Positions 16,947 to 26,148 of a DNA stretch of 64,000 bases are shown here, one piece after another. Source of the DNA: JANQGH01 sp039177555 (GTDB taxonomy: Bacteria > Pseudomonadota > Alphaproteobacteria > DSM-16000 > Inquilinaceae); the NCBI GenBank assembly GCA_039177555.1, contig JBCDFV010000009.1, forward strand, positions 65,994-129,993. Reading direction: 5' to 3'. The notes beneath the pieces are model-generated. The model had not been told where the DNA came from and did no database searches. It was given only the letters and a program-made list of their open reading frames with translations. A program made the translations under genes and the position numbers. Numbering within the stretch: position 1 is the first letter of the stretch; the number at the start of each line of letters is the position of its first letter.

Positions 16947-19184
16947 ATGTCGGACGAGCAGCGGCAGGCCGACGCCGTCTCGACGGACCAAAGCGAGCCT
17001 GTCGACATCGAGGCGGCCAACCCCAATCGGGAACTGACCGGTTGGCTCGGCTGGTTCTTTTTCGTTGCCGCCGTTCTGGTCGCCCTTTGGCACATCTGGG
17101 CAAACTCGCTCGGCATCGTGCCGGACCTGACGCGCAACGTCATCCATTTCGGCTCCTTCGGCCTGTTCTGCGCCCTGATCTTCCCGATGGTGCGCGGCCG
17201 GACGGCGGGGCAAGGCCGGCTGACCCTCTGGCTCGACATCGCCATCGGTGCCGTTCTGGTTGCCTGCTGCGTTTACATTCTGGTGCGCGAGCGCGCGTTG
17301 TCGGGCCGCAGTTTCACCGATCCGCTGGACTTCGCCGTCTGCATCGTCGTCATCGTCATCGGCATCGAGCTGACGCGCCGGACCACCGGCTGGATCATCC
17401 CGGCGATCATTATCGTGGCACTCGGCTACATTCTGTGGTGGGGCAGTCTGATCGCGGGCGCCATGGGCTTTCCGGGCCTGTCGCTGGAAACCGTGCTGCA
17501 GCGCGCGATCTATGGCGAAGACGGCATGTTCGGCATTATCGCCACGATCTCGTCGACCTATGTGGTCATGTTCATCCTGTTCGGCGCCTTTTTGACCAAG
17601 TCCGGCGCCAACGAGTTCATCATCGAGTTTTCGCGCGCGATCGCGGGCCGCATCATCGGCGGCCCGGGCTTCGTCGCCGTGGTTGCCTCCGGCCTGAACG
17701 GCACGATTTCCGGCTCCGCCGTCGCCAACACGGTGTCGACCGGCGTGATGACGATCCCCTTGATGAAGCGTTCAGGCTTCCCGGCGCGCATCGCCGCCGG
17801 TATCGAGGCCTCGGCCTCGACGGGCGGCCAGTTGATGCCGCCGATCATGGGGGCGGGCGCCTTCGTCATGGCGACCTTCACCGAGATCTCGTACCTGGAG
17901 ATCATCGCGCTGGCCTTCTTCCCCGCCCTGCTCTTCTTCGCCGGTATCGCCTTCAACATCCGCGTCCTGGCCAAGAAGGCGGGGTTGCAGCCCGTCGGGG
18001 CCGGTGGTCCCAGCGCCTGGCAGGCGGTCAAGACCCGCGGCATCACCTTCATCGTGCCGCTGTGCGTGCTCGTCGGTGCCCTGATCATCGGCTACACGCC
18101 GACTTATGCGGCGGGTGCGGCGATCCTGGCCGTGATCGGATCAAGCTGGCTAACCGCCAACCGCATGGGTCCCCGGCAGATCGTCGAGGCGCTGGTGCTG
18201 GGCGTGCGCAACATGATCTTGACGGCCGTGCTGCTGGTCACGGTCGGCCTGATCGTCATGGTCATCACCACCACCGGCATCGGCAATACCTTCTCGCTAC
18301 TGATCACAAGCTGGGCCGGCGGCAGCCTGATCATTGCCATCATCCTGGTGGCGATCGCCTCGCTGGTGCTCGGCATGGGGCTGCCTGTCACCGCCGCCTA
18401 CATCGTGCTGGCGACCCTGTCCGCGCCGGCCCTGGAACAGCTCATCAGCCAGGGCCAGGTCATCGCTGCCATGGCGGGCCAGCCGGCACCGCAGGCGGTC
18501 AGCACGATCTTTATGCTGTTCACGCCCGACCTGCTGGTCCAGATGGCCGGCCAGTGGGGCGTGCCGCTGACCGCCGACGCGGCTACGTCGCTGGTCGATA
18601 CCGTGACCGCCGGCGCGCCGCTGAGCCAAGTGCAGGCCGCAACGATCATGGAACTGTCGCGCATCCCGGACATCGCGCCCATGGTCGACGGCATTGGCGA
18701 CAGCGTGCTGTCGGCCGCTGCGTTAACCACGGCCTTGCTGTCCGCCCACATGATCATCTTCTGGCTCAGTCAGGACAGCAACGTCACGCCACCCGTCTGC
18801 CTGACCGCCTTCGCCGCCGCCGCGATCGCCGGCTCGCCGCCCATGCGCACCGGAATAAGCGCCTGGAAGATCTCAAAGACGCTTTACATCGTGCCCTTGC
18901 TGTTCGCCTACACTCCGTTCTTGAGCGATGATTTCCTTGTCGTGATCGAGATCTTCGCCTTCGGACTGTTGGGCATCTATGCCCTGATCGTCGCGCTTGA
19001 GGGCCATGCCGAGGCGCCGGTGGCGTGGTACTTGCGACCCGTGATCGCGGCGATCGGCGTCGCGCTGTTGTGGCCCAACGACCTGATCATTCACCTTACC
19101 GGCGCTGTGCTTCTGGTCGTTTTCATGACCATCAATATCCGGCTGGACCGGCGCCGCCTTGCCGCCCCGGCCGCCAGGGGCTAG
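16947..19184 (+). CDS. TRAP transporter fused permease (DctQ-DctM, TAXI-associated)
   Basis: A 745-residue membrane protein that joins the small four-span and the large twelve-span TRAP subunits, typical of TAXI systems. The N-terminus is hydrophilic and acidic (residues 1-30). The large-subunit core is seen in VASGLNGTISGSAVANTVSTG near residue 250, then ASASTGGQLMPPIMGAGAFVM, and a second-half ISLVLGMGLPVTAAYIVLA-like segment. The frame is open back to 16731; the ATG at 16947 (MSDEQRQADA) gives normal length. It takes up the ligand of the preceding binding protein using an ion gradient. The following cox-type genes may act on that ligand. Confidence 0.93.
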   Translation: MSDEQRQADAVSTDQSEPVDIEAANPNRELTGWLGWFFFVAAVLVALWHIWANSLGIVPDLTRNVIHFGSFGLFCALIFPMVRGRTAGQGRLTLWLDIAIGAVLVACCVYILVRERALSGRSFTDPLDFAVCIVVIVIGIELTRRTTGWIIPAIIIVALGYILWWGSLIAGAMGFPGLSLETVLQRAIYGEDGMFGIIATISSTYVVMFILFGAFLTKSGANEFIIEFSRAIAGRIIGGPGFVAVVASGLNGTISGSAVANTVSTGVMTIPLMKRSGFPARIAAGIEASASTGGQLMPPIMGAGAFVMATFTEISYLEIIALAFFPALLFFAGIAFNIRVLAKKAGLQPVGAGGPSAWQAVKTRGITFIVPLCVLVGALIIGYTPTYAAGAAILAVIGSSWLTANRMGPRQIVEALVLGVRNMILTAVLLVTVGLIVMVITTTGIGNTFSLLITSWAGGSLIIAIILVAIASLVLGMGLPVTAAYIVLATLSAPALEQLISQGQVIAAMAGQPAPQAVSTIFMLFTPDLLVQMAGQWGVPLTADAATSLVDTVTAGAPLSQVQAATIMELSRIPDIAPMVDGIGDSVLSAAALTTALLSAHMIIFWLSQDSNVTPPVCLTAFAAAAIAGSPPMRTGISAWKISKTLYIVPLLFAYTPFLSDDFLVVIEIFAFGLLGIYALIVALEGHAEAPVAWYLRPVIAAIGVALLWPNDLIIHLTGAVLLVVFMTINIRLDRRRLAAPAARG

Positions 19185-19224
19185 CCTTCCGGCCAAATTG
19201 CTTCGCAGATGGGGAAACCACGCC

Positions 19225-20028
19225 ATGGACATGTCAGGTCAGCAAGTCATTCCCGCCGATCGCGAAACCGTCTGGCGGGGCTTGAACGACGCGGAAATCC
19301 TGCGCCAGAGCATTCCGGGCTGCGAAAGCATCGAGATGCAGTCCGACACCGAGATGACGGCCAAGGTCACCGCCAAGGTCGGCCCGGTAAAGGCCAAGTT
19401 CACCGGAGCCGTCACACTGTCCGACCTCAACCCGCCGGAAAGCTATCGGATCAGCGGCGAGGGCAAGGGCGGTGCCGCCGGCTTCGCCAAAGGCGGCGCC
19501 GATGTGAAGCTGGAAGAGGTCGAGGGCGGCACGCTCTTGAGCTACGAGGTGCACGCCAATGTCGGCGGCAAGCTGGCCCAGCTTGGCGGCCGCCTGATCG
19601 AGGGCACAGCGAAGCGCATGGCTGGCGAGTTCTTCGACAATTTCGCCAAGGCTGTGGCGCCGGAAGCCGCAGCTCCAGAGCCTGCCCCAGAGCCTGCCCC
19701 AGAGCCTGCCCCAGAGCCTGCCCCAGAACCCGAGGCGGCGGAAGCGCCGGCGCCCCCAGAGCCGGAAGCGGCCCCGGTCGGGGAACCGATGCCGGAAATG
19801 GCACCTGCCGACCCTGAGCCGGTCCAGCCCGAGCCAGCGGCGGCAGCCCCGACCGCAGCAGACGTCCAGCCCGAACCGGGCACACCGGTGGTCGAGCCGC
19901 CGACGGCCGAGCCGCCGACACCGACGCCCGAAACTGAGCCCGGCCAGTCCTCGCCGGGTCTCAACCCGATCATCTGGATCGGTGGTCTGGTCGTGATCGT
20001 AATCGCCATTATCTATTTATTATCGTAG
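19225..20028 (+). CDS. coxG: CoxG/SRPBCC family protein with Pro/Glu-rich linker and C-terminal membrane anchor
   Basis: A 267-residue protein. Residues 1-145 form the CoxG (carbon monoxide dehydrogenase subunit G, SRPBCC fold) domain: MDMSGQQVIPADRETVWRGL, then IPGCESIEM, and GGKLAQLGGRLIEGTAKRMA near 118. Residues 150-245 are a Pro/Glu/Ala-rich linker, partly built from PEPA repeats. Residues 247-266 are a single membrane segment. In Oligotropha CoxG helps attach the oxidoreductase to the membrane, and this architecture fits such a tether. It starts 40 bases behind the TRAP permease and 138 bases before CoxS. GATGGGGA precedes the ATG at 19225. Confidence 0.9.
   Translation: MDMSGQQVIPADRETVWRGLNDAEILRQSIPGCESIEMQSDTEMTAKVTAKVGPVKAKFTGAVTLSDLNPPESYRISGEGKGGAAGFAKGGADVKLEEVEGGTLLSYEVHANVGGKLAQLGGRLIEGTAKRMAGEFFDNFAKAVAPEAAAPEPAPEPAPEPAPEPAPEPEAAEAPAPPEPEAAPVGEPMPEMAPADPEPVQPEPAAAAPTAADVQPEPGTPVVEPPTAEPPTPTPETEPGQSSPGLNPIIWIGGLVVIVIAIIYLLS
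19681..19728 (+). repeat. 12-bp tandem repeat in the CoxG linker
   Basis: Four head-to-tail copies of CCTGCCCCAGAG (the last ends in A) encode Pro-Ala-Pro-Glu units. Near-identity at DNA level points to recent slippage, so linker length may vary between strains. Confidence 0.85.
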
Positions 20029-20050
20029 GCGCGTTTTCGCACAATCGTGC

Positions 20051-20071
20051 CTCCGGCCGGGCTGGCCGGAG
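20051..20071 (+). terminator. Hairpin between coxG and coxS
   Basis: CTCCGGCC (20051-20058) pairs perfectly with GGCCGGAG (20064-20071) around a 5-base loop, 22 bases after the coxG stop. No T-run follows, so read-through into the cox genes is likely. Confidence 0.5.
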
Positions 20072-20166
20072 TTGCATGAAGGGGCCTCAATGGCCCAGCC
20101 TCTTTGCCAATGGCGGCGGCCCGGCAACGGATCGACCGCGCGCTATAAGCCTAAGGGAGGGTTTAC

Positions 20167-20658
20167 ATGGCGGTTTCTGTATCATTGACGGTTAATGGCA
20201 GGTCGGTTTCGCGCGAGGTCGAACCGCGCAGCTTGCTGGTCGAGTTTCTGCGCGAGGATCTGGGCCTGACCGGCACCCATGTCGGCTGCGACACCAGCCA
20301 GTGCGGTGCCTGCGTGGTTCATATCGACGGCAAGTCGGTCAAGGCCTGCACCATGTTGGCGGCCCAGGCCGACGGGTCGTCGGTGCTGACCATCGAGGGG
20401 CTGGCGCCCAATCCGGAAGACTTGCACCCGATGCAAGCGGCGTTCCGCGACAATCATGGCCTGCAGTGCGGCTTCTGCACGCCGGGCATGATCATGAGCG
20501 CGGTCGACCTTCTGCAGCATAATGCCGACCCAAGCGAGCAGGAGGTGAGGGAGTGGCTGGAAGGCAACATCTGCCGCTGCACCGGCTATCACAACATCGT
20601 TAAGGCCGTGCTGGACGCCGCGGGACGCATGCGCGGCCAACAACAAGCGGCTGAATAG
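20167..20658 (+). CDS. [2Fe-2S] small subunit of a molybdenum hydroxylase (CoxS family)
   Basis: A 163-residue iron-sulfur subunit of the xanthine oxidase/CO dehydrogenase superfamily, carrying electrons from the molybdenum centre to FAD. The plant-type cluster has Cys41, Cys46, Cys49 and Cys61 (CDTSQCGAC then KAC). The second cluster uses Cys101, Cys104, Cys136 and Cys138 (CGFCTPGM and CRCTGYHN). Both sets are complete. AAGGGAGGG precedes the ATG. The large subunit starts 14 bases later. The usual length for the family is about 160, so the gene is intact. Confidence 0.96.
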   Translation: MAVSVSLTVNGRSVSREVEPRSLLVEFLREDLGLTGTHVGCDTSQCGACVVHIDGKSVKACTMLAAQADGSSVLTIEGLAPNPEDLHPMQAAFRDNHGLQCGFCTPGMIMSAVDLLQHNADPSEQEVREWLEGNICRCTGYHNIVKAVLDAAGRMRGQQQAAE

Positions 20659-20672
20659 AGGGAGGATCAACC

Positions 20673-23039
20673 ATGTCTGATGACGGCATCGGTGCGTCGA
20701 TCACCCGCAAGGAGGATCGCCGCTTTCTGGTCGGGCGAGGCACATACACTGACGATATCAACCGACCGCACCAAACCTACGCCGCTTTCGTGCGCAGCCC
20801 ACACGCCCATGCGGGCATCCGCGGCATCGACACCAGCGCGGCGGAAAACGCGCCCGGCGTGCTCGCCGTGCTCACGGGCAAGGAACTGGCGGATGACGGC
20901 ATTGGAGACCTGATTTGCGGCTGGCTGATCCATTCGCGCGATGGCGAGCCGATGAAGGTGGGCGAGTACGCCGTGCTGGCGAAGGATACGGTGCGTTTTG
21001 TCGGCCACCATGTCGCCGTCGTCGTCGCCGAAACACTGGCTGAGGCGCGGGACGCCGCCGAACTGGTCGAGGTCGACTACGACGTTAGGCCGGCCTGTGT
21101 CGCGACCGCGACCGCCACGGCGGACGGCCAGCCGCAGGTCCACCCCGAAGCCCCGAACAATCGGGCCTTCGATTGGGAACTGGGCGACAAGGCCGCAACC
21201 GACGCGGCGTTCGAAAACGCCCATCACGTGACCAAAATCGACATCGTTAACAACCGGCTGATCCCCAACGCGATGGAACCGCGCGCTGCGATCGGCGAGT
21301 ACGATTTCGGGACCGAGGACTACACGCTATACACCACCAGCCAAAACCCGCACGTGGCGCGGTTGGTGTTGACGGCCTTCGTCGGCATCGGCGCGGAGCA
21401 CAATATGCGCGTGATCGCGCCGGATGTCGGCGGCGGATTCGGCTCCAAGATCAACATCTATCCCGAAGAGACCGTGTGCCTTTGGGCGTCGAAGAGGGTC
21501 AGCCGTCCCGTGAAGTGGACGGGCGACCGTTCGGAGTCCTTCATGGCCGATACCCACGGCCGCGATCATGTGACGACAGCGGAACTGGCGCTGGATGCCG
21601 ACGGCAAGATGCTGGGCCTGCGCGTCCATACCTATGCCAATATCGGCGCCCATCTGGCCTTGTTCGCCTCGGTGACGCCGACATACCTGCATGGCACCCT
21701 GTTCTCTGGCCAGTACGTCCTGCCGGCCATCTACGTCAATCTGGAGGCTGTCTATACCCACACCGCGCCGGTCGACGCCTATCGCGGCGCGGGGCGGCCG
21801 GAAACCTCCTATATCGTGGAGCGGATAGCGGAGGCTGCGGCCCGCGAATTGGGTATGGATCCTGCCGAGTTTCGGCGGCGCAATTTCATCCAGCCCGATC
21901 AGTTCCCGTATCAGACGCCGGTGGCGCTGACGTACGATTCGGGCGACTACCCGACGATTTTGGATCGGGCGCTGGCCTTGTCGGATTATGCCAGCTTCCC
22001 GCAGCGTCGGGCGGAGTCCGAGGCGAAGGGCAAGCTGCGCGGTATCGGCCTGTCCTGCTACATCGAGGCCTGCGGCATCGCGCCTTCGGCCGTGATCGGA
22101 TCGCTGGGTGCCGGCGTCGGATTGTGGGAAAGCGCCAAGATCCGGTTCAACGCCACGGGCAACGTGTTGGTCTACACCGGTGCCCACAGTCACGGGCAAG
22201 GGCATGAAACGACGTTCGCCCAGGTCATCAGCAGCCATCTGGGCATTCCGGTCGACCATGTCGAAATCGTCCATGGGGATACGGAAAAGACCCCCATGGG
22301 CATGGGAACCTATGGCTCGCGCTCACTGGCCGTCGGCGGCTCGGCCATCGTGAAGGCAGCGGAAAAAATCGTTGCCAAGGGCACCAAGATCGCGGCCCAC
22401 CTCTTGGAGGCGTCGGAGGCGGATATCGAGTTCAAAGACGGCGCCTTTACCGTCGCCGGCACGGACCGGTCGAAGACGATCCAGGAGGTCGCCTTCGCGG
22501 CCTACGTTCCGCACAACTACCCCGAGGACCTGGAACCGGGGCTGGAGGAGTCGGCGTTCTACGATCCCGGTAACTTCACCTACCCGGCGGGGACGCATAT
22601 CTGCGAGGTCGAGATCGACCCGGAAACCGGCGTCGTCGAGATCGTCAACTTCACCGCCGTCGACGATTTCGGCACGGTGATCAATCCCATGATCGTCGAG
22701 GGCCAGGTGCACGGCGGCATCGCCCAAGGCGTCGGCCAGGCGATGATGGAGAACTGCGTCTATGACGACGACGGGGCGCTGATCACCGGGTCCTACATGG
22801 ACTATTGCATGCCCCGCGCCCAGGATTTCCCAGGATTCAAGGTAGCGACCACCGAAACGCCCTGCCCGCACAATCCGTTGGGTGTGAAGGGCTGCGGCGA
22901 GGCAGGCGCGATCGCCGCACCGCCGGCCGTTATGAACGCGATCACCGATGCCATCGGCACCGACATGCAAATGCCGGCGACGCCGCTGAGGGTCTGGCAG
23001 GCCTTGCAGGCCAAGGCCCCGGCGATGGCCGCCGAATAG
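20673..23039 (+). CDS. Molybdenum-binding large subunit, form II CoxL-like
   Basis: A 788-residue catalytic subunit carrying the Mo-pyranopterin cofactor. The active-site loop is AYRGAGR (residues 369-375), the mark of form II proteins; true CO dehydrogenase (form I) has AYRCSFR, with the Cys that binds copper. GVKGCGEAGAIAAPPAV near residue 740 carries the general-base Glu, and IGSLGAGVGLWES and GAHSHGQGHETTF belong to cofactor contact regions. The likely reaction is hydroxylation of an aldehyde, N-heterocycle or similar compound; the substrate is unknown. GGGAGG precedes the ATG. It lies in the usual small-large-medium order, within a complete set of accessory genes. Confidence 0.95.
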   Translation: MSDDGIGASITRKEDRRFLVGRGTYTDDINRPHQTYAAFVRSPHAHAGIRGIDTSAAENAPGVLAVLTGKELADDGIGDLICGWLIHSRDGEPMKVGEYAVLAKDTVRFVGHHVAVVVAETLAEARDAAELVEVDYDVRPACVATATATADGQPQVHPEAPNNRAFDWELGDKAATDAAFENAHHVTKIDIVNNRLIPNAMEPRAAIGEYDFGTEDYTLYTTSQNPHVARLVLTAFVGIGAEHNMRVIAPDVGGGFGSKINIYPEETVCLWASKRVSRPVKWTGDRSESFMADTHGRDHVTTAELALDADGKMLGLRVHTYANIGAHLALFASVTPTYLHGTLFSGQYVLPAIYVNLEAVYTHTAPVDAYRGAGRPETSYIVERIAEAAARELGMDPAEFRRRNFIQPDQFPYQTPVALTYDSGDYPTILDRALALSDYASFPQRRAESEAKGKLRGIGLSCYIEACGIAPSAVIGSLGAGVGLWESAKIRFNATGNVLVYTGAHSHGQGHETTFAQVISSHLGIPVDHVEIVHGDTEKTPMGMGTYGSRSLAVGGSAIVKAAEKIVAKGTKIAAHLLEASEADIEFKDGAFTVAGTDRSKTIQEVAFAAYVPHNYPEDLEPGLEESAFYDPGNFTYPAGTHICEVEIDPETGVVEIVNFTAVDDFGTVINPMIVEGQVHGGIAQGVGQAMMENCVYDDDGALITGSYMDYCMPRAQDFPGFKVATTETPCPHNPLGVKGCGEAGAIAAPPAVMNAITDAIGTDMQMPATPLRVWQALQAKAPAMAAE

Positions 23040-23052
23040 GGAGGACGAACCC

Positions 23053-23850
23053 ATGTATGCTTTCGACTATCACAAGCCGTCCTCCGTTCAGGAGGCCGCA
23101 TCGCTGCTGGCCAGCAAGGAAGACGCCACCGTCGTCGCCGGGGGCCAGACCCTGATCCCCACCCTGAAGCACAGGCTGGCCCAGCCGACCGACCTGGTCG
23201 ATCTGTCGGGCGTGGCCGAGCTTAAGGGCGTCAAGATGGACGGCGACACGCTCGTCATCGGTGCCATGACCACCCATGCCGACGTGGCAGCGGACGCCAC
23301 GGTGCGTTCGGCCATCCCGGCGTTAGCCGATCTGGCCGATGGCATCGGTGACGCCCAGGTGCGCAATTGCGGCACGATCGGCGGGTCGGTCTCGAACAAC
23401 GATCCAGCCGCCGACTATCCTGCCGCCCTGCTGGCACTTGGCGCGACGGTCGTTACCACCAACCGGTCGATTTCCGCCGACGATTTCTTCACCGGCATGT
23501 TCGACACCGCACTTGAGCCAGGCGAGATCGTCACCGAGATCCGCTTTCCCAAGCCCGCGCGTGCCGCCTACGCCAAGTTCCCGAACCCGGCCAGCCGCTA
23601 TGCCATCGTCGGTGTCATGGTGGCGGAAAGCAGCGGTCAGATCCGCGTCGCGGTGACCGGCGCCGGCCAGGACGGCGTCTTCCGAGCGACCGAAATCGAA
23701 CAGGCGCTGGCCGGCACGTTTAGCGCCGATGCCGCCAAGGCCGTGAAGGTGTCGCCGGATACCATGAGCGCGGACATCCACGCTTCGGCGGACTATCGTG
23801 CTCACCTGGTGTCTGTCATGGCCTCGCGCGCGGTCGCTGCTTGCAGCTAG
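23053..23850 (+). CDS. FAD-binding medium subunit of a molybdenum hydroxylase (CoxM family)
   Basis: A 265-residue FAD subunit that passes electrons from the iron-sulfur subunit to the acceptor. The two FAD contact motifs are VVAGGQTLIP near residue 33 and TIGGSVSNNDPAADYPA near residue 110; the second differs little from the classical TIGGNLAHADP-type motif. C-terminal CO_deh_flav_C-like residues follow from about 165. GGGAGG lies before the ATG. Its stop overlaps the possible start of the cyclase gene, which suggests co-transcription. The gene is full length. Confidence 0.95.
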   Translation: MYAFDYHKPSSVQEAASLLASKEDATVVAGGQTLIPTLKHRLAQPTDLVDLSGVAELKGVKMDGDTLVIGAMTTHADVAADATVRSAIPALADLADGIGDAQVRNCGTIGGSVSNNDPAADYPAALLALGATVVTTNRSISADDFFTGMFDTALEPGEIVTEIRFPKPARAAYAKFPNPASRYAIVGVMVAESSGQIRVAVTGAGQDGVFRATEIEQALAGTFSADAAKAVKVSPDTMSADIHASADYRAHLVSVMASRAVAACS

Positions 23851-25196
23851 CCCGCAAGGTCCTATCTCTTGGGGGCGCGGCGCCAATTGCCGCGCCCTTT
23901 TGCTATGCCGACGCCGAAACTGCTCCATCGCGGGCACGATTGGGCGCATCGATAGTTCTGGAGCCCATCCTGCCGGACCAGCCAATCATCGAACCGCCGC
24001 TCGACGGCAAACGATCGCTTGCCGCCCAGCCCATCATCGATTGGTTGCTGTCGGACGCGCGTGTCCTCGAAGGCTGCGGGGCGCTGCTAGAGGGCATTGC
24101 CAATCGGCTCGTCGAGGCGGGGCTGCCGGTTGACCGGGCAACATCGCACGTGCCTGCCTTGCACCCCCAGATGTCGGCGCTCAGCTATTTCTGGCTCTCC
24201 AACGGCGGCCTTCTGGATGCGCAGCGGGTCGACCGTCGCATCAGCGCCTCGCGAACGTACCATCACAGTCCGGTCGCGGTGATGCATCGCACCCGTGCGC
24301 TGGTGCGCCGCCGTCTTGCGGGTCCCGAGGCCGAGTTGGACTTCCCTCTGTTAGAAGAGATCGCCGCCGAAGGCTATACGGACTATGCGGTCTTCCCGTT
24401 GCCATTTGGCGGCCGCACGCCTGCGGCCTTCAGCCTGTCGACGCGGGCGCCGGAAGGGTTTTCCGACGAGCAAATCGCACTGATCCAGGCTATTAGCCCC
24501 GCATTGAGCGCGGCGTCGGAAATCCTTGCCAACCGGCACATCGCCGCGATGCTGCTGGACACCTATGTCGGCCACGAGGCCGGCGAGCGCATTCTGAAGG
24601 GCCAGGTCACGATTGGCAGCAGCCAGACGATCGATGCGATCATCCTGTTTTGCGACATGCGCAATTTCACCAGCCTGTCCGAACGGCTGGAGCGCGGGCC
24701 GCTCTTGGAACTGCTGAATGACTATTTCGCCTGTATCGTCGCACCGCTGCGCAAGGCCGGCGGCGAAGTTCTGAAGTATCTGGGCGACGGGATGCTGGCG
24801 ATCTTCAATCTGGATCGCGAGGAGGATGAGGAAGCGGCCTGCGCGAAGGCCATGATCGCCGCGCTGGAGTCGGTCGACCTGATCGGGAAGAAGAATGCCG
24901 AGCGGGTCGAGGCCGGCAAGGTGCCCTTTGCCGCCGGTATCGCGCTCCACCGGGGAGAAGTGCTCTACGGCAATATCGGCGCGGAGGACCGGCTGGACTT
25001 CACCGTGATCGGCCCGGCCGTCAATCGGGCCTCGCGGATCGAGGCGTTATGCCCCATTATCGGCAAGCCGATCCTGACCTCGCGTGCCTTCGCCCGCGCC
25101 TGCCCCGTGCGTCTGCTGTCCGTCGGCAAGCACAAGCTGAGGGGCGTGCCGAGGCCGCAAGAGATCTTCACCCCCGGCCTTTCGATCCAATCCTGA
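23841..25196 (+). CDS. Class III adenylate cyclase with N-terminal sensor-like region
   Basis: A protein of up to 451 residues. The catalytic domain (about 265-445) has the metal-binding FCDMRNFT, then EVLKYLGDGMLAIF with the Lys expected for ATP, and LDFTVIGPAVNRASRIEAL with the Asp and the Asn/Arg pair of active enzymes. All key residues are present and point to cAMP rather than cGMP. Residues 60-240 have a GAF-like feel (DYAVFPLPFGGRTPAAFSL) and may sense a ligand. The start is uncertain; TTG at 23841 overlaps the CoxM stop, and no good ATG is near. Related cyclases often accompany cox-type genes. Confidence 0.88.
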   Translation: MQLARKVLSLGGAAPIAAPFCYADAETAPSRARLGASIVLEPILPDQPIIEPPLDGKRSLAAQPIIDWLLSDARVLEGCGALLEGIANRLVEAGLPVDRATSHVPALHPQMSALSYFWLSNGGLLDAQRVDRRISASRTYHHSPVAVMHRTRALVRRRLAGPEAELDFPLLEEIAAEGYTDYAVFPLPFGGRTPAAFSLSTRAPEGFSDEQIALIQAISPALSAASEILANRHIAAMLLDTYVGHEAGERILKGQVTIGSSQTIDAIILFCDMRNFTSLSERLERGPLLELLNDYFACIVAPLRKAGGEVLKYLGDGMLAIFNLDREEDEEAACAKAMIAALESVDLIGKKNAERVEAGKVPFAAGIALHRGEVLYGNIGAEDRLDFTVIGPAVNRASRIEALCPIIGKPILTSRAFARACPVRLLSVGKHKLRGVPRPQEIFTPGLSIQS

Positions 25197-25221
25197 GTAT
25201 TAACGAGCCGTCCGCGCGATC

Positions 25222-26142
25222 ATGACCAAACCCCTGCCCGCCTCCGTCGACGATACGGTCACCCTGCTGCAAAGCGGCGACTATGTGCCGGACCGGTCCC
25301 TGTCGACCGCCCTGTTCCTGGCCCTGCGGCTGGGCCGCCCCCTGTTCCTGGAGGGCGAGGCCGGCGTCGGCAAGACGGAGATCGCGAAGGTACTGGCGGC
25401 CACGCTAGGCCGGCGACTGGTGCGGCTGCAATGCTATGAAGGCTTGGACGTCGCCTCGGCGGTCTATGAGTGGGACTATCCCCGCCAGATGCTGGAAATC
25501 CGTCTGGCGGAGGCGGCCGGCCAAAGCGACCGGGACGAGATCGCGTCGGACATCTTCTCCGAACGGTTCCTGCTGCGCCGTCCGCTGTTGCAGGCGCTGG
25601 AGCCGGACATCGAAGGCGCGCCGATCCTGCTGATCGACGAGTTGGACCGCACCGACGAGCAGTTCGAGGCCTTCCTGCTGGAGGTGCTGTCGGACTATCA
25701 GATCACCGTGCCGGAGATCGGCACGGTGAAGGCCGAAACGCCGCCGATCACCATCATCACCTCGAACCGGACCCGCGAGATCCACGACGCGCTGAAGCGC
25801 CGCTGTTTTTACCATTGGGTCGACTATCCCGATGCCCATCGCGAACGCCAGATCATCGCCGTTAGGAGCCCTGGCGCGCCGGCCGCGTTGTCTGCCCAGG
25901 TGGTCGCGTTCGTGCAGAAGCTGCGTCAGGACAAGGACCTGTTCAAGGCCCCTGGGGTCGCCGAAACGATCGACTGGGTTCAAGCGCTGTCTGAACTGGA
26001 CGCGATCGAGCTCGACCCTCGAACCATCGACGATACGCTGGGTACCTTGCTTAAATATCAAGATGATATCGAGCGTATTAAAGGTGAACCCGCAGCACGA
26101 CTGCTTGCCGACATCAGGGCCGAACAGGCGGCGCACGCCTGA
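25222..26142 (+). CDS. MoxR family AAA ATPase (CoxD-like)
   Basis: A 306-residue AAA+ ATPase. Walker A is GEAGVGKTE near residue 48, Walker B ILLIDELDRTDE near 136, and sensor 1 ITSNRTREIHDALKRR near 178. CoxD of Oligotropha, of the same family, works with CoxE to build the active metal site of the enzyme. Here it is followed after 6 bases by a CoxE-type VWA protein, so the two very likely form the same chaperone pair for the molybdenum hydroxylase. It is cytoplasmic and full length. Confidence 0.94.
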   Translation: MTKPLPASVDDTVTLLQSGDYVPDRSLSTALFLALRLGRPLFLEGEAGVGKTEIAKVLAATLGRRLVRLQCYEGLDVASAVYEWDYPRQMLEIRLAEAAGQSDRDEIASDIFSERFLLRRPLLQALEPDIEGAPILLIDELDRTDEQFEAFLLEVLSDYQITVPEIGTVKAETPPITIITSNRTREIHDALKRRCFYHWVDYPDAHRERQIIAVRSPGAPAALSAQVVAFVQKLRQDKDLFKAPGVAETIDWVQALSELDAIELDPRTIDDTLGTLLKYQDDIERIKGEPAARLLADIRAEQAAHA

Positions 26143-26148
26143 GTTTCG

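Noticed and set aside
17042..18931. A 629-codon open frame inside the fused TRAP permease gene
   Set aside because: It is the +1 frame of a clear membrane protein, with Arg/His/Pro-rich content typical of GC-rich shadow frames and no family features.
19681..19728. Short direct repeats as a possible CRISPR or mobile-element trace
   Set aside because: The units are contiguous 12-mers without spacers and code in frame for the CoxG linker.
20673..23039. Aerobic CO dehydrogenase (true CoxL)
   Set aside because: The active-site loop is AYRGAGR, lacking the copper-binding Cys of the form I motif AYRCSFR, so CO oxidation is not claimed.
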